The notes beneath the pieces were generated by a model, which saw only the letters and a program-made list of their open reading frames with translations, was not told the origin of the DNA and made no database searches. Source: Laguncularia racemosa (taxonomy: Eukaryota > Streptophyta > Magnoliopsida > Myrtales > Combretaceae). Taken from it: a DNA stretch of 64,000 bases. The DNA lies in the NCBI GenBank assembly GCA_037954665.1, contig JBBMOL010000450.1, forward strand, positions 1-64,000, read 5' to 3'. This document shows positions 32,865 to 44,499 of this stretch, piece by piece (positions within the stretch are counted from its first letter, which is position 1; every line of letters begins with the position of its first letter). Position numbers and translations under genes: made by a program.

Positions 32865-32941
32865 CGCGATTCGAACCTGCGACTGAGCCCTCCCCCCCTC
32901 GCGCGCCTTAACCTGTGGTTCGGACCAGCTGGGCTAGCCCA
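32865..32941 (-). other. tRNA-like (SINE-like) module with A and B boxes in the Ogre LTR
   Basis: Minus strand: TAGCCCAGCTGG (fits the A-box consensus TRGYNNANNNGG), then about 47 bases, then GGTTCGAATCG (fits the B-box consensus GWTCRANNC). Spacing and order match an internal pol III promoter of a tRNA or a tRNA-derived SINE. I see no complete cloverleaf, so it is a relic or a captured SINE head rather than a tRNA gene. Confidence 0.6.
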
Positions 32942-33228
32942 CTTCCTGATTTTTCTATTTTCGCAAATTGCATATATGCAATGTGATTTTTTTATTTTTT
33001 TTGTATTTTTTGAAATTTCAAAAATTTGTAAAAATTATTTATTATTTATTATTGCCATTTTTGAAATCATTTTTCAAAATTGATGTTTTTTCCTATTTAT
33101 TTATTTTTGAATATTTTTAATTATTTATGCTAAATTAGGGAAAAATTAGAAAAATTGGAAAAAAATAAGAATTGATTATTATCAATTATTATTCATTCCT
33201 AGGGCAAAAATAGGGTGTTTACACATAC

Positions 33229-33862
33229 CATTTGTGGAATCTTGTAATTATTGAACTCATTTTGAATTTGAAATTTGAGCTGCCTTTGTTGTTGTTGTTG
33301 CGGTTTGATACTTGTGTGGAAGTGGAGAAGTGCACCATGACTTGAAGGTGTAAGTGTGTGGTGTTGTGTTTTTTTGTAAATTTAGTGAAGGGTATGTGTA
33401 TTTGGCGTTAGTTATTGTGTATGTTGTATAGATAATTGTTGCTGGTGGCGTGAATGGTGTGGAACCGAGAGCAAGAGAGTTGTGTGGTGGTGAATTTGGC
33501 GTTTGTAAATTTGTGATTGTGTTTAAGTGCTGCCTATTGTGATGTTAATTGGTGTGAAACCAAAGCCAGAAAAGGAAAGTTAAGTAGTGGAATTTGAATT
33601 TAAGTAAAAAAATTAAAGTGTGAAAGTAATTGAACTCATTACTTAACACTTGTGGTTGAATTTAATTCTTAACTACTTAGAAATAATTGTGTACTTCATT
33701 TATTTAACTTTACTTGAAGTACTAAGAATTATTTCATTGTGTTTTAAGTTCTTGCAACGTAGGCTTATTATATTATTGTGGTTATTAAACGTGTTTTGTA
33801 GATTGGTGTTGTTGAATGAGTGTGCTGTAATTTGTGGAAGTATACTTCATCAAATCACAAAC
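33229..33862 (+). other. Leader of element X copy B (partial)
   Basis: Begins in the leader right after the Ogre 5' LTR and CATAC; ACCATTTGTGG matches the copy A leader near 6318. No ORF supported; GT-rich like copy A. Confidence 0.6.
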
Positions 33863-35145
33863 ATGTCCAATGACAGTGTGAATGAGGGAATTAGCAATGA
33901 GGCTAATAGCTAGGTTGGTGGAGGTTAGGGTCATAACACTGTAGGTAGGAGGACTTTGGAAGAACAACTCTAGGATCTTACTACTATTATTGCTACTTTA
34001 GTAACCAGGTTTAATAGGATGACATTACCACAACCAGTAGTGGTAAACCCTCAGGCACCACCTCAGGTAGCTCATAGAACCTCTAAAGAGAAGGAGTAGT
34101 GGGAGGAGGGAATTTGGGTAGAAGGATGGAGGGAGATCATCACCCCTATAGGGAAGAGAGGGATGACAACTTTAGGGCTAATCCTTACCTAAATAGGGAT
34201 TTTAGGCTACTCGGGGGATTAGAATATGTGAAGCTGCAGATGCCTTCCTTTGATGGCAAGGGTTCAACTGATGATTATCTGGACTGAGAGGATAAGGTTG
34301 AGGGTCTCTTTGAATGTTATGAGATTGATGACAATACCTAAGTCCGATTGGCTACTGTTGAGTTCATAGGGTATGCCACCTTATGGTGGAAGAATTTGAT
34401 TATCAGTAAGTGCAGAGATGGTGAGGCTGAAATACAGACATGGAGGGATATGAAGAGGGTTCTGAGAAAGAGATTTATTCTTGAGCACTACAGGCAGGAA
34501 TTATTTATGTGTCTTTAGATCTTGAGGTAGGGAGGCAAGACAGTCGACAACTATGTGCAGGAGTTTGAAACCCTAATGATTAGACATAGGTCAATTGAGC
34601 CTCCAGAGTAAGCCCCGGTACACTTTGTCTCAGGACTGAAATATGAGATAGCGTGTGTAGTTGAGCTGCAGAGGTATAGTACACTTGATGAGGCTATTCA
34701 GCTAACCTTGAAAGTAGAGAAGCAAAGGTGATCTAACTTATTTAGGGTTCCAAATAGTAGGCCTAGTACTACTACCAAGCCCATGGGAGTTAATGGTCAA
34801 TTAGGAGGACCAAAGGTAGTAAGTGAGATAGTGAAGGCAGTGGATAGAGCTACCCCCAGCATAGATAGGGAGAACATGACCACTGGAAAGGGTAACGAGG
34901 TAATAGCACCAGACGTTAGGCAGACTATTCCAAGAACTACTAATGGGAAAGTATGCCAAATTAAATGCTTTAAATGCATAGGATTTGGGCATATGACAGC
35001 ACAGTATCCTAATAAGAAGGTTATGACTGTTATGGATGGTGCTGGAGAGGAGGTTGAGGATAAGAAGGAACAAGCTGAGCCTACAGATCTGTCTATAGCA
35101 CTACAGGAATACTATGATGATTAGACTGTAGAGACACATGAGGAA
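33863..35145 (+). pseudogene. Ty3/gypsy gag of element X copy B
   Basis: Starts MSNDSVNEGISNEANS and follows copy A closely. The capsid-like part includes VKLQMPSFDGKGSTDDYLD, ECYEIDDNT, WWKNLIIS and WRDMKRVLRKRF. The nucleocapsid has one zinc knuckle, CFKCIGFGHMTAQYPN, with the last cysteine changed to tyrosine (TAT). Stops near 33912, 33970, 34285, 34340, 34520 and 34730 make it non-functional. It ends LSIALQEYYDD. Confidence 0.85.
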
Positions 35146-35199
35146 GGCATAGGTGAATAGTATTTACCCATTAATGCGTTGTGCAGGGCTCTGACTTTA

Positions 35200-35718
35200 T
35201 CTCCTAATGCTAGGGACAAATAGAGGGAGAGCATATTCTACACTCTTTGCAGGATCAGAGGTAACCTTTGTGTACTCCTCATACATAGTGGTAGTTGCAC
35301 GAATGTTATATTTACTGCATTGGTAGACAAATTACAATTATCTGCTAGTTCACATCCTAGCCCTTATAACTTGCATTGGTTGGATAATCAGGATAATATG
35401 TATGTTACACAAAGGGCAAAGGTGCCTGTGAGTGTTGGGAAGAAATATCATGATGAGATCTTATGTGATGTGATCCCCATGTGTGCATTCCATTTACTAT
35501 TGGGTAAGCCCTGGTTATTTGATCGAAAGGTGTTGCATGATGGCTTTAGAAACACCTACATGATTCATATGGGAGGGTCTCGTATAGTATTGGTACCTAT
35601 GTCTCCATCTAAGGTACATAAATTCCAAGAGCAGGTCAAGACTACTTCCGTTTCATCTAGTAATCGAGAAAATAGGCCAACAGAGAATCCAGGTTTAGTC
35701 CAAGAAATGACCCTTTAG
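35200..35718 (+). pseudogene. Retropepsin of element X copy B; RT to integrase deleted
   Basis: Reads RGNLCVLLIHSGSCTNVIFT, where the catalytic aspartate of the usual D-[GST]-G motif is histidine. Then PYNLHWLDNQDNMYVTQRAK and AFHLLLGKPWLFDRKVLHDG, the flap and core of this protease family. The frame from 35320 is open for 132 residues. It passes directly into DLRANL-like sequence (35717-35740), the usual C-terminal end of pol in this group, so about 3 kb of RT, RNase H and integrase is absent. The same layout in the X copy at 53823-58477 suggests the deletion is a family trait. Confidence 0.8.
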
Positions 35719-35752
35719 ATTTGAGGGCAAATCTTTCAGAGGACTGAGGAGA

Positions 35753-36946
35753 TGATGGAAATTTTTTCGACGACCTAAATGGACAGGGAACTTGATTTAG
35801 ATGATGATCCAAATCACTTATATTCATACTTGTTTTCTTTATCTAATAAGTATTTGAGTGATAATCTAACAAGTACAATGATATTTCTTCACGGGATGCC
35901 AAATGAATCTCACTATTGGTCAATTAGGGACATCATCAAGTTCTCATCCAGTGGCCTTTTGTGATCAACATCACCTCGACGCAATGGCTCTTTGAGGATT
36001 ATTATTATTTTGTACTTGTAATTATTTTCTTTGGACTATTTATTTTGTAAGTTTTTGGACGCTTTTATTTAATTGTAATTGGTGCTTTTAGGATCGGCCA
36101 CCCTAAAGTGGCATAGTTATAATTTTGTGAACATTTTAACCCTAAAGGGAATAAGTCTAAATACTTGCTTAAGTAGGGTTATGGGAGATTAGACTTTGAA
36201 ATTTGCAGTACATATTTTCGTGTGAGAGATTAGGGTTTCCTAATATTTCATAGGACTCTTATCAATTTTAATCCAAATTGGAATTGTGGCGAGTTGCAAC
36301 ATAGAGAATTGTGAGTTATATCAATTTCTAAGTTGTTTTTTTTTTTCTTTTCCTTTTCATCATTAGTGTGTATTATCTAGGGTTGATTGGGTTAGTTTTT
36401 TTAATTTGATTTTTGGTGTCACTTGTGATCCAAAATCCTTTCATGTAATGTGATTTAATTGATTGGTTTTATCTCTTGATATTGCCTTTAATTTTCCCTT
36501 TTATTGTTTGCTTGGTATTCCATTGATTTGAGGAGAAGTTCACAATTTATATGTTGGTGTTTTGATTGGGATTTTATTGGAAATTGAGTTGAATTCATGA
36601 TTCATTTGATCAATGTCATCCTTGTGGTTTTTAATACTCATTGTTCTTATTAATCGGATCACCTTAGAAATTTAGGGTTCACGCAATTTTTGATCCAATT
36701 TGAACCGGTTGTGATCTTGTCATTTAGGAGTGGTTTAATTGGATTATTTGCATATGCTTAAAGTCTCTTTTAAGCATATCATCTTTTAGTATCGGAGCTA
36801 ATCACAATTGGATAGCCATCATTGATCATGTCAACATTTGAAGAATTGGTTACAAGCATTGAGAATTTACACCATTTGATTAACATTGTCTAATCGTCTT
36901 TCAAACTTGGTTTGTATGTGCTTAGACTTTAGTTTTAAGCACATCA
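35753..36946 (+). repeat. 3' LTR of element X copy B, with an internal PBS unit
   Basis: Begins TGATGGAAATT after the pol end. Bases to 36781 (...AAGCATATCA) match the other X LTRs. They are followed by a decayed PBS (TAGTATCGGAGC at 36786-36797) and about 150 bases ending in TTTTAAGCACATCA at 36946, where CACTA sequence starts. By comparison with 53823-55174, whose outer end is fixed by a target duplication, this extra unit is part of the LTR. Confidence 0.7.
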
Positions 36947-38500
36947 GGTGTAATAAATGGAGCTAATAGAATATTCCCAGTGCTAAACTTACTAAAAAAG
37001 GGTGATGATTGCAATGATGATTGGATTGGTTGTACTGATGGTGTGGTGCTCGATAGATGTGAAAACCACTGTTGCTGCAAAGTAAAAAATTGCTGTTGTT
37101 GTGCTAGAATATGATCAAGTAGTTGTTTTTGTTGAGCAACAATATCTTCCAATGTGGGTATTTTGTTCTCTAACCTTGTCACTTGTTCGTTGGATGCCAT
37201 AGGTGCAAAATGGCAAAGAAAAGGGATCCCTGGATAGGATGAAAGTGGTTTAAGGCCATCATAGCCCAAACCATGACTATATCCTACCCTATGACCAAGG
37301 ACCTCTCTCATGATCTTAACTTATGTCTTCAACGTCTGATCGGATGATTGAGATTGTTGTAAATTTTGCTCGTATGATTCTACCATTGCTCTCTAGATAA
37401 TGTAAAGTATAGTTACAAGACAAATAACGGGAAAAAGAGAAAAAAGAAAGAATCCTTAATAAGTTACAATGGTTAAAAAAAAAAACTAGAAGTAATTGAT
37501 GATATATAACTTACATGTTTATCTTGCACAATAGAATTTGCCCATTCAATTGATTCACCTTTTTTTTTTTTTATGGGTGTGTTCAAATGTCCCCATCTCT
37601 GATAATCCCTAATATATTATAATAAAACAAGTTCATACCAAGACATAAGTTGTATCCATTATTGACATAAATAATAATCTTTGAAGCAAATGATCATATC
37701 ATCATAAATAATAATAAGCAACTAGGGATTTTTTTTCCATGCCTTACTAAGCTGAATATTCATGAATGATTTTGTGCTAACAGTGTAGTTATATTGCAAC
37801 TTTTCTTGATTGATTTTGTTGATTGAAGAACTCTTTTGAATGAAAAGGAAAATAACTACACCATTACATGTAAACAAATACAGTAAGTATTAAATAGGTG
37901 AATTACCTGATGATGGGGGTCATTGTAAAAAAATTCACATAAAGCAACCTAATCAGTTGGCCGGTGAAGCAAACCCTTTGATACATTCTAACATGCTCTC
38001 TCACCCTCACCATACTCTTTATACTTTCGTTTCAGTTGATATCGTAACTCACTGTATGTTCTACTAGTGACTTATGAAATATCATTGGCTAGTATAGATC
38101 ATTTTCCGGGCTAAGATCAAACTTTTCCTACAAATGTCAAAAATTTGATAGGAATGGATGAATCTTTGTTTTGCATCATAATGTAAAATAAGATCAAGAG
38201 TAAGAAGGAAATAACTCACCACAACCACACTAGTCACCTTTCGCCGTATCTCTAATGGAACTTTTGACTAGGCTTTACCTCTAGCTTTAGGATAGCATAA
38301 CAGAGAAGAGTGACGATGTGCTGAAGTGAACTCTTCGGATAACATTCATGCATTGTCTCCTCATGGCACATTGTAAATGTCATGCAATTCTATAATAGGA
38401 TTACTTGTGCTTTGCTTAATTAGCTTGTAATGGGTTCCTTTATAAACACCCTTATGCTTAGGCTCAGTATCGTGCTCTAATGTATTATCCTCTTGTGTAT
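36947..38500 (-). pseudogene. C-terminal region of CACTA transposase
   Basis: Minus strand. 38110-37920 contains RYQLKRKYKEYGEGERA and then VALCEFFYNDPHH in one frame, resembling the plant En/Spm transposase C-terminal region. The frame at 37311-36947 begins MREVLGHRVGYSHGLGYDGL, a conserved C-terminal motif of these proteins, followed by a glutamine-rich coiled coil (VAQQKQLLDHILAQQQQF). The last nine codons of that open frame lie in LTR sequence. Confidence 0.65.
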
Positions 38501-38522
38501 TCTCAATAGAAGGTTCTTCATG

Positions 38523-39330
38523 CTACTCATCAAATAAATCATCACTCAGCTCATCACTTGCTTCATCCTCCGATGTATCCGATGATTGTAGAGGCTCGCA
38601 ATAATTGAGGTGCTCCTGAATAATGTCAACGCCAAACCAATCGACAAGATTATCTCTCGCACGATTAGGCCCTAGAACATCCATACTACATAAAACAACA
38701 TTGATAGAATTAGGATTTTTTTGTGCATACAAATCTAATGAAAAAGGAGTTGACAAATCTAACGTAACCTTACAATATCTACTCTTCTTCATCACTACTA
38801 CCGGGGTAATACTCATCACTACTATCCGTATTAACTAAAGGTAAGCTTTCTTCTAGTATAGGAACACGAGCTAATTCCCCAAGATGAACAAAAATTTGAT
38901 TTATTGGGATCATTCGATCACTGCTCTGTTGTTGTAGTGGCTCATCTAGTTGAGGTTGGTCAGTAATATCATGATCAACACTATCATATGGTTGAAATAA
39001 TTCTCAATGGAATAGATAGTGATGATAAACCTTTTAGATCACCTTCCAATCACTAGTAGACTTCTTTGGATCTTTTAGATAGAAAACCTATTGAGCCTGA
39101 TCAACGAGAATGTAAGGATCGTTTTCTTACCATGTTCGACTGGTATTAATTGTAACCATATCACCATCAATTAACTCAAGTTTGTCTCGATACATATCAT
39201 ACCATTTGCACTTAAAGAGGAACACACGCCTACCATAAGTATAGTTCATTTGTATGATGCTTGTTGTCGTCCTATAGAATGTAATGGTTTTTCCATCATG
39301 CCTTATTAAGACAACAACACCACTATTTTG
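38523..39330 (-). pseudogene. DUF4216 domain of CACTA transposase and acidic tail
   Basis: Minus strand near 39230-39010 gives GRRVFLFKCKWYDMYRDK and PYILVDQAQ.VFYLKDPKKS, the core of DUF4216, with single stops. It continues through LGELARVPILEE. A separate 98-residue open frame at 38819-38523 ends in an acidic run (SSDTSEDEASDELSDDLFDE); its role is unknown. Confidence 0.7.
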
Positions 39331-39728
39331 TGATTAAAGTATGCCTCTCGATCTTCTGTAATAAACTTGACTCTATTTACCACACATCCTTGATAAACCT
39401 GAACATGCTTCTGTGGGCCTTATAAAAGGGCATCTAAGTCATCAGATTTTTTAAATGAATCTGTAGTTTTAGCGAATACAATTTGTAGAGAAATAAACAA
39501 AGTTAACTTGGATTTTAAAATCCACAAGCGTGGAATCATAAGTTAATTGGTTTATTAGATGCACTTACTTTACTTTTTAACCATGTTGAAAATTACTCCA
39601 TAACAATTTCATGTACATTGATTTGTCCATAATGTTCTTATAACTCGCTTAAATTCCCTAGTTATTTAAAAATTGTATGAAAGATTTTCTTTTCTTTCAT
39701 AAAAAAGATTTAAATAATAATGAAATGC

Positions 39729-40634
39729 TTACTGAATGTATGGATGAATCTCCTTGCAATTGTTCAATATATACCAATGCATCTTATTTATCTTCTCATT
39801 CACTTTAGTGTATGTACAATTGCCCATTGGGCGCACCACTTGTAAGAAAACATGAAAACCTGCTTTCAGGAGCTCAATGTCATCCCATTGCCTATGAGCC
39901 CTATGGAACCTTGAATCCATGTTTTCAAAATACATAGAGCAAAATGTTAAACTTTCACGCATAACATAGGCCTTAGCTATGGAACCCTCTGGTCGAGCTT
40001 TATTTCTAACATACCCTTTCGAAACCCCCAAGAACCGCTCAACTGGATACATCCATCTATATTGCACTGGACCACAAATACATGCTTCTCTTAGTAGATG
40101 TATTGCTAGATGAATCATGACATTAGAAAAAGCAGGTGGAAAAATCATTTCCAATTTACACAGTGTCAAAGCAATGCTCCTCTCCAAAGATTATAGCACC
40201 TATACTCTCAACTCTTTAGCACAGAGCTCTCTAAAGAATCTCGACATCTCACTTATTGCTCTATATATGTCATCTCTAAGATATCTATGTAGTATAATGG
40301 GAAGAGTCCTTTTAAGCAATACATGGCATTCATGGCTCTTGAACCCCTTTAATGTTGCCTTAGACACCCCCAAGCATGTAGAAATATTAGAGGCATATGC
40401 ATCAAGAAGTTTTACGTCTTTTATTAAGCTACATACTTCTCTCACATGGTTAGGAGGCAATATAAATTGTGCTGGAGGTTTCACCATCCGACTTATTCCT
40501 CTTTGAAGATGCAATTTAGGCCGAATTCCCATATCTTGTAAAGTCAATCTTACTTTATCAGTATCTTTTGATTTGCCCTTAAAGTTTAGAATGGTACCAA
40601 CTAAACTATCACAGATGTTTTTCTCGATTTGCAT
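39729..40634 (-). pseudogene. DUF4218 domain of CACTA transposase
   Basis: Two open frames separated by one stop near 40190. The first (40634-40200) continues from TNP2: MQIEKNICDSLVGTIL, then GFKSHECHVLLKRTLPIILH. The second (40187-39729) has IALTLCKLEMIFPPAFSNVM, HLLREACICGPVQYRWMYPV and ERFLGVSKGYVRNKARPEGS, the signature of DUF4218. Apart from the stop the region is well preserved. Confidence 0.85.
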
Positions 40635-41900
40635 GACATCTAAGTTGTTTCTAATAATTAGTTTATCCTAATAAGGCAATTAAAAAAGAATACTTTTTTT
40701 ACACCAATTAGACTCACCATTTGACCTCTTTCTCTTCCTACGACCAATCGTCTTTCCTAAGATGACATGTTCATATCAACTCAATTGCATCAAAATATCA
40801 TCATTGCTAAATTGCCTAAGAGCCCTACATTTCTCTACGGTGCCATTGAACTTCATCTTTTCATTATGCCACTTATGGTTCATTGATAAAAACCATCGAT
40901 GCCCCATGTAATGAAATTTTCTTTGTGTATGGCCACTAGTGACATGTACATTACAAATAAGACAAGCCTTGTAACCTTTTGTGATCTAACCTGAAACATC
41001 ACCATATGCAAGGAAATCATGGATTGTCCATAATAGTGTTGTACGCATGCGAAATGATCGATCAGATACAACATCAAAGGTTTTAACACCTTCTACCCAC
41101 AACTCCTTCAACTCATTAATCAATGGCTGTAAAAAAAAGAAATCAATGTCTTTGCCTGGTGATTTAGGAGCCAGTATTAGCAAAGACATAAAAAAATATG
41201 GCTCTTTTATAGAAGCCCACGGCGACACATTATAGGGAAATAAGATAACAGGCCATGAACTATATGCGGTACTCAAATTACCAAACAAATTGAATCCATA
41301 TGTTGTAAGCCCTAATCGTACATTCCTTGGATTAGAACTAAAATTAAGAAACTTTTGGTCTAAATCCTTCTGTGCTTCTAAGTCTAAAGGGTGCCTTAGA
41401 ACATTATCCCCAATAGCATGCCCTTCCTTATGCCAACTCCCATCTTCCTCAATAACACGCCCTTCCTTATGCCATCTCATCAGAGGTGTTGTTTTTCTGC
41501 ACATAAACAATTGTTGAAGACGTGGTATTAGTGGAAAATACCGTAAAACCTTCATAAGAGTTTTCTTCTTGTTGTCATCACTCTTCCTTGCCTACCTCGA
41601 ATGGTTACATTGTGGATAATAATCTAAGTCCTTACATGTTTTCTTAAATAAGACACAGTCATTTTTACATACATGAATAAGATAAGAATCCATTCCCAAT
41701 TGGCGTAACATTTTTCGACACTCATAATAGGAACTTGGGAGTACTTCCCCCTTTGGTAATATACTCTTCACAAAAATAAGCCAATTGTTGAAACTTTATA
41801 TAGATTATCGACCATTAACCTTGAAATGCATCATCTATATTACAACAAATAGCAATGAAAATTTCTTACACCCTAGATAGATCTCACGTTTCGCTTCTTC
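40635..41900 (-). pseudogene. TNP2 (Transposase_21) catalytic region of CACTA transposase
   Basis: Minus strand. 41555-40986 is open for 189 residues: KVLRYFPLIPRLQQLFMCRK, SWPVILFPYNVSPWASIKEP, LLILAPKSPGKDIDFFFLQP and LLWTIHDFLAYGDVSG. After a stop the frame goes on to GHTQRKFHYMGHRWFLSMNH and the HIEKNICD boundary. These are the conserved blocks of TNP2, which cuts and joins the element ends. A 15-residue segment (RWHKEGRVIEEDGSWHKEG) is duplicated in tandem near 41460. Confidence 0.85.
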
Positions 41901-42420
41901 AAATAAGCCACTCCACTTATCTAAGTTAATTTCATCTCCTTGATGTCCTCCAACATATCATCTTTAGAGTCACTACCGCTAAATGCTAAATCCTCTAATA
42001 TTTGACGATCAACATCATCATCAAATGTATGGCCATTATCACATACCACTTCTTCCATTGTCGGTGGGTCTCGCACACTAGTTTGATTGTTACTAATCTT
42101 AAAGTCATTCAAAACTCGAGTATATACGATCTAGCTTATCAATATGTGATGTCTCCCCATGAAGTATTTAAGTAGTGTAAGACCATGCCATTCCTTGATG
42201 GATTAGATGAACCTCAATGGCCTCTATTGGTAACCATTCCTGATTAAAACAATCTCGACATGGACAACGGATAAATCTATCTGAATCCCGATGATGTTGC
42301 ATGGCTACTTCAAGGAAACTTTGTGTCCCTTAGATATATCTCGAAGAAGTACAATGATGTTTCATGTGCCATCTCCTTCCACTCACCCTAAACATGTATT
42401 CGCCACTATCATATGCAACA
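41901..42420 (-). pseudogene. Transposase-associated N-terminal domain of CACTA element
   Basis: Minus strand: FLEVAMQHHRDSDRFIRCPC, RDCFNQEWLPIEAIEVHL and then AWSYTT.ILHGE, the cysteine-containing N-terminal domain of CACTA transposases (CPCxxC). It continues into an acidic linker (EDLAFSGSDSKDDMLEDIKE). Broken by single stops. Directly upstream (above 42420) the sequence is a copia RT fragment. Confidence 0.75.
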
Positions 42421-43010
42421 GTAAGGAGAGTATCAACACATTTTGCTCGACCACTATCATTATGTGCTAACAACTCTTGAAGTGAGGTTGATGAAAAAAA
42501 AAAAATACCATGGCTAGGACTGCCCCTTAAATAATGTAAAACATGATGAGCAGCAAGTAAAAGAGACTTAGAAGGGTTTATCCATAAACTTAGAAAGGAT
42601 GAACAAGGTTTACAACTCAAGTACCAAACATCATTTAATAAATCAATGACAACCTTCTTCTAGCAATGAATGATATTGGATTTAGGACATGCAACCTCCA
42701 AACTTAAAAATATTTTAGCCCCCCCCTAAATCTTTAACACCAAATTTCTTATTGCGAAAGCCTATAAGAGAGAGAATAACTTCAAGAGAATCACTGACAA
42801 CTAGAAAATCATCAACATAGTCTAACAACACAAGAAAAACTTCAACTTGAGACTAAAAATAAAGAATAATCATATCATGACTAAAGAAGGCCAAACTCCA
42901 AAAGACAAGTGGTAAATTTCTGATCACACAATTCACTAAACTTAACATGTGTTTGCTTAAGGTTCCAATGTAATTTATTAAGTAAAGAAGATCATGTACA
43001 AATAGGCACA
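42421..43010 (-). pseudogene. Ty1/copia reverse transcriptase/RNase H fragment
   Basis: Minus strand: LLEFGLL.S.YDYSLF, then LLDYVDDFLVVSDSLEVI with the YVDD catalytic motif near 42815, KFGVKDLGGAKIFLSLEVA, and finally LLLAAHHVLHYLRGSPSHGI with LQELLAHNDSGRAKCVDT. It is the end of copia RT and the start of RNase H. Stops and frame changes are present, and there are no LTRs next to it, so it is a fragment inside the CACTA element. Confidence 0.8.
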
Positions 43011-44499
43011 AGCTAAGAAGCTCTCCAAATGGCAATTCTAAAACTAACAAGCACTTCAAATGGCGATTCTAGAACTAATCAAATGGCAATTAAAATCAAC
43101 ATTGCTAATTCAACAAGACTATAAATTACAATGCCATATTGCATAAGTATAAGCATCATAAATAAGACAATATTTCTAAAACTAACAAGCACTTATGCAA
43201 TGTCCCTTGTTATGATAATGAGAGAAGGAATTTATGGAGAAAAGCATCATATATATATAGTATTATAAACCTATCACCTCACATCTAAATCGGTGCAATC
43301 TAAAGTTCCATTAAGTATAGAGCCAAGAGTTCCATTTCACAATTTATAAGATTTATAAGATCGTGTCAAATAATAATAAAACACAATAAAATCTATGGCA
43401 ATGCCAGACTCTTTCCTTAGCCCATCTAGTCTCTACACTTCATTTAACTCAAGAATGCTTATTCTCATATGGCATTATAGAATTAATAAGACCAATCAAA
43501 CATCAAAACCAAGAAACAACTAGTTAAATGAATAAAAAAAAAATTATATGATTACAGGAGATGAAGCCATTTAAAAAATATTTTCAAGACAGAATTTTAT
43601 TAGATAAAAATGAACAAAACTTTCTGTTTAACTTATTACTTTAAAGGGATTAATGAACGAATGCACACTGCATCCACTAATATTGAACAATAGAGACTAT
43701 CCATCTTTTTACCTTAGACATCGAGCTTCTAACCTCTGCGCGACCACTTTGGGCTTCTCTCTTTAGGAGTTCTATTTGTTGTTGGGAGACCTTTCGAGGG
43801 AGTTCTCTTTTTATCTATTTGATGTTGTATTCCATTGGCGTACAACATGTGGGGAGACCTTCTGAGCTCTTTCACCACTGCTCTTTAAATTGTAATGAAG
43901 AACGATCACTATTCAAACAAAATCGAAAATGTGATTTTTTTTTTCTTTTGCCGAGCTTCATTATCAGCAATGGAAAAATAATCTTGACAACCAAACCTGC
44001 TTTGTTTTTCTTTAATTTTTCTAATGTTTTTTACCCAACAAAAAACCCCAAATTCAACATAACACCAGAACAACATCACGTTTACTTGAGAAATCAGAGG
44101 AGAGAGTGACGGATTTTCCATACCTTCATGAGGATAATCAAAGCACACTCATGACACACCGAAAGTCGGAACTTCTTAAGCTTCATATCATCTGCATTCC
44201 ATAGAGAACCTAAAAAATTACCTTGAAATTCTAGGTAAACAGATAGGGGAAGTGGGGGGAAGAGGAAGAGAGATTTAGACACACCTTACAAGCCATAGAT
44301 GTAGGTGAGCAAGAGTGAAATGAATAAGCCACTGGTACACAACATCATTTTAAGACCATTCAATAGTAGTTTGCGAAAATTGCTCACCGGTGGTAGTGTT
44401 TTAGGGCTAAGGTTTTTATTTACTAAGAAATGAAGGCCAAACTGGGACGCAGTGGAAAAAGATGGTGAGGGAAATTGCTGAGGGAAAATACAGTGAGCC
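43011..44499 (-). other. 5' non-coding part of the CACTA element, no gene seen
   Basis: AT-rich. Open frames are short on both strands and match nothing I recognise. Repeats of the phrase ACTAACAAGCACTT (43040 and 43180) are the only internal structure noticed. Confidence 0.4.

Larger units (their letters stand above)
8215..33223 (-). mobile_element. Ogre-like (Tat lineage) Ty3/gypsy retrotransposon Y, nested and interrupted
   Basis: Two LTRs of about 2.14 kb (8215-10355 and 31074-33223) flank on the minus strand: PBS, ORF1, start of gag, [element Z insertion], RT, RNase H, second RNase H, integrase, tandem-repeat 3' UTR and polypurine tract. A gag-upstream ORF1, a second (archaeal-type) RNase H, an intron before RT, a tRNA-Arg-type PBS and a repeat-rich 3' UTR are together diagnostic of the Ogre/Tat lineage. 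The flanking pentamers are CGTAC (8210-8214) and CATAC (33224-33228), one mismatch. Most of gag and the protease are missing where Z sits. Confidence 0.9.
31074..33223 (-). repeat. 5' LTR of Ogre-like element Y
   Basis: 2150 bp, TG...CA ends intact. Near-identical to 8215-10355. It contains a minus-strand TATA box (32518-32527) and an intact-looking tRNA-like module (32865-32941) upstream of it in transcription order. The retained TG and the short C run suggest this copy is closer to the original than the left LTR. Confidence 0.9.

Noticed and set aside
32865..32941. A genuine tRNA gene in the Ogre LTR
   Set aside because: A and B boxes fit, but I cannot fold a full acceptor stem and anticodon arm from the sequence; called tRNA-like only.
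8210..33228. Treating CGTAC / CATAC as proof of one clean Ogre insertion
   Set aside because: One mismatch in five, and the X sequence on the two sides is not contiguous (gag on the left, leader on the right), so the match could be chance between two insertion events.
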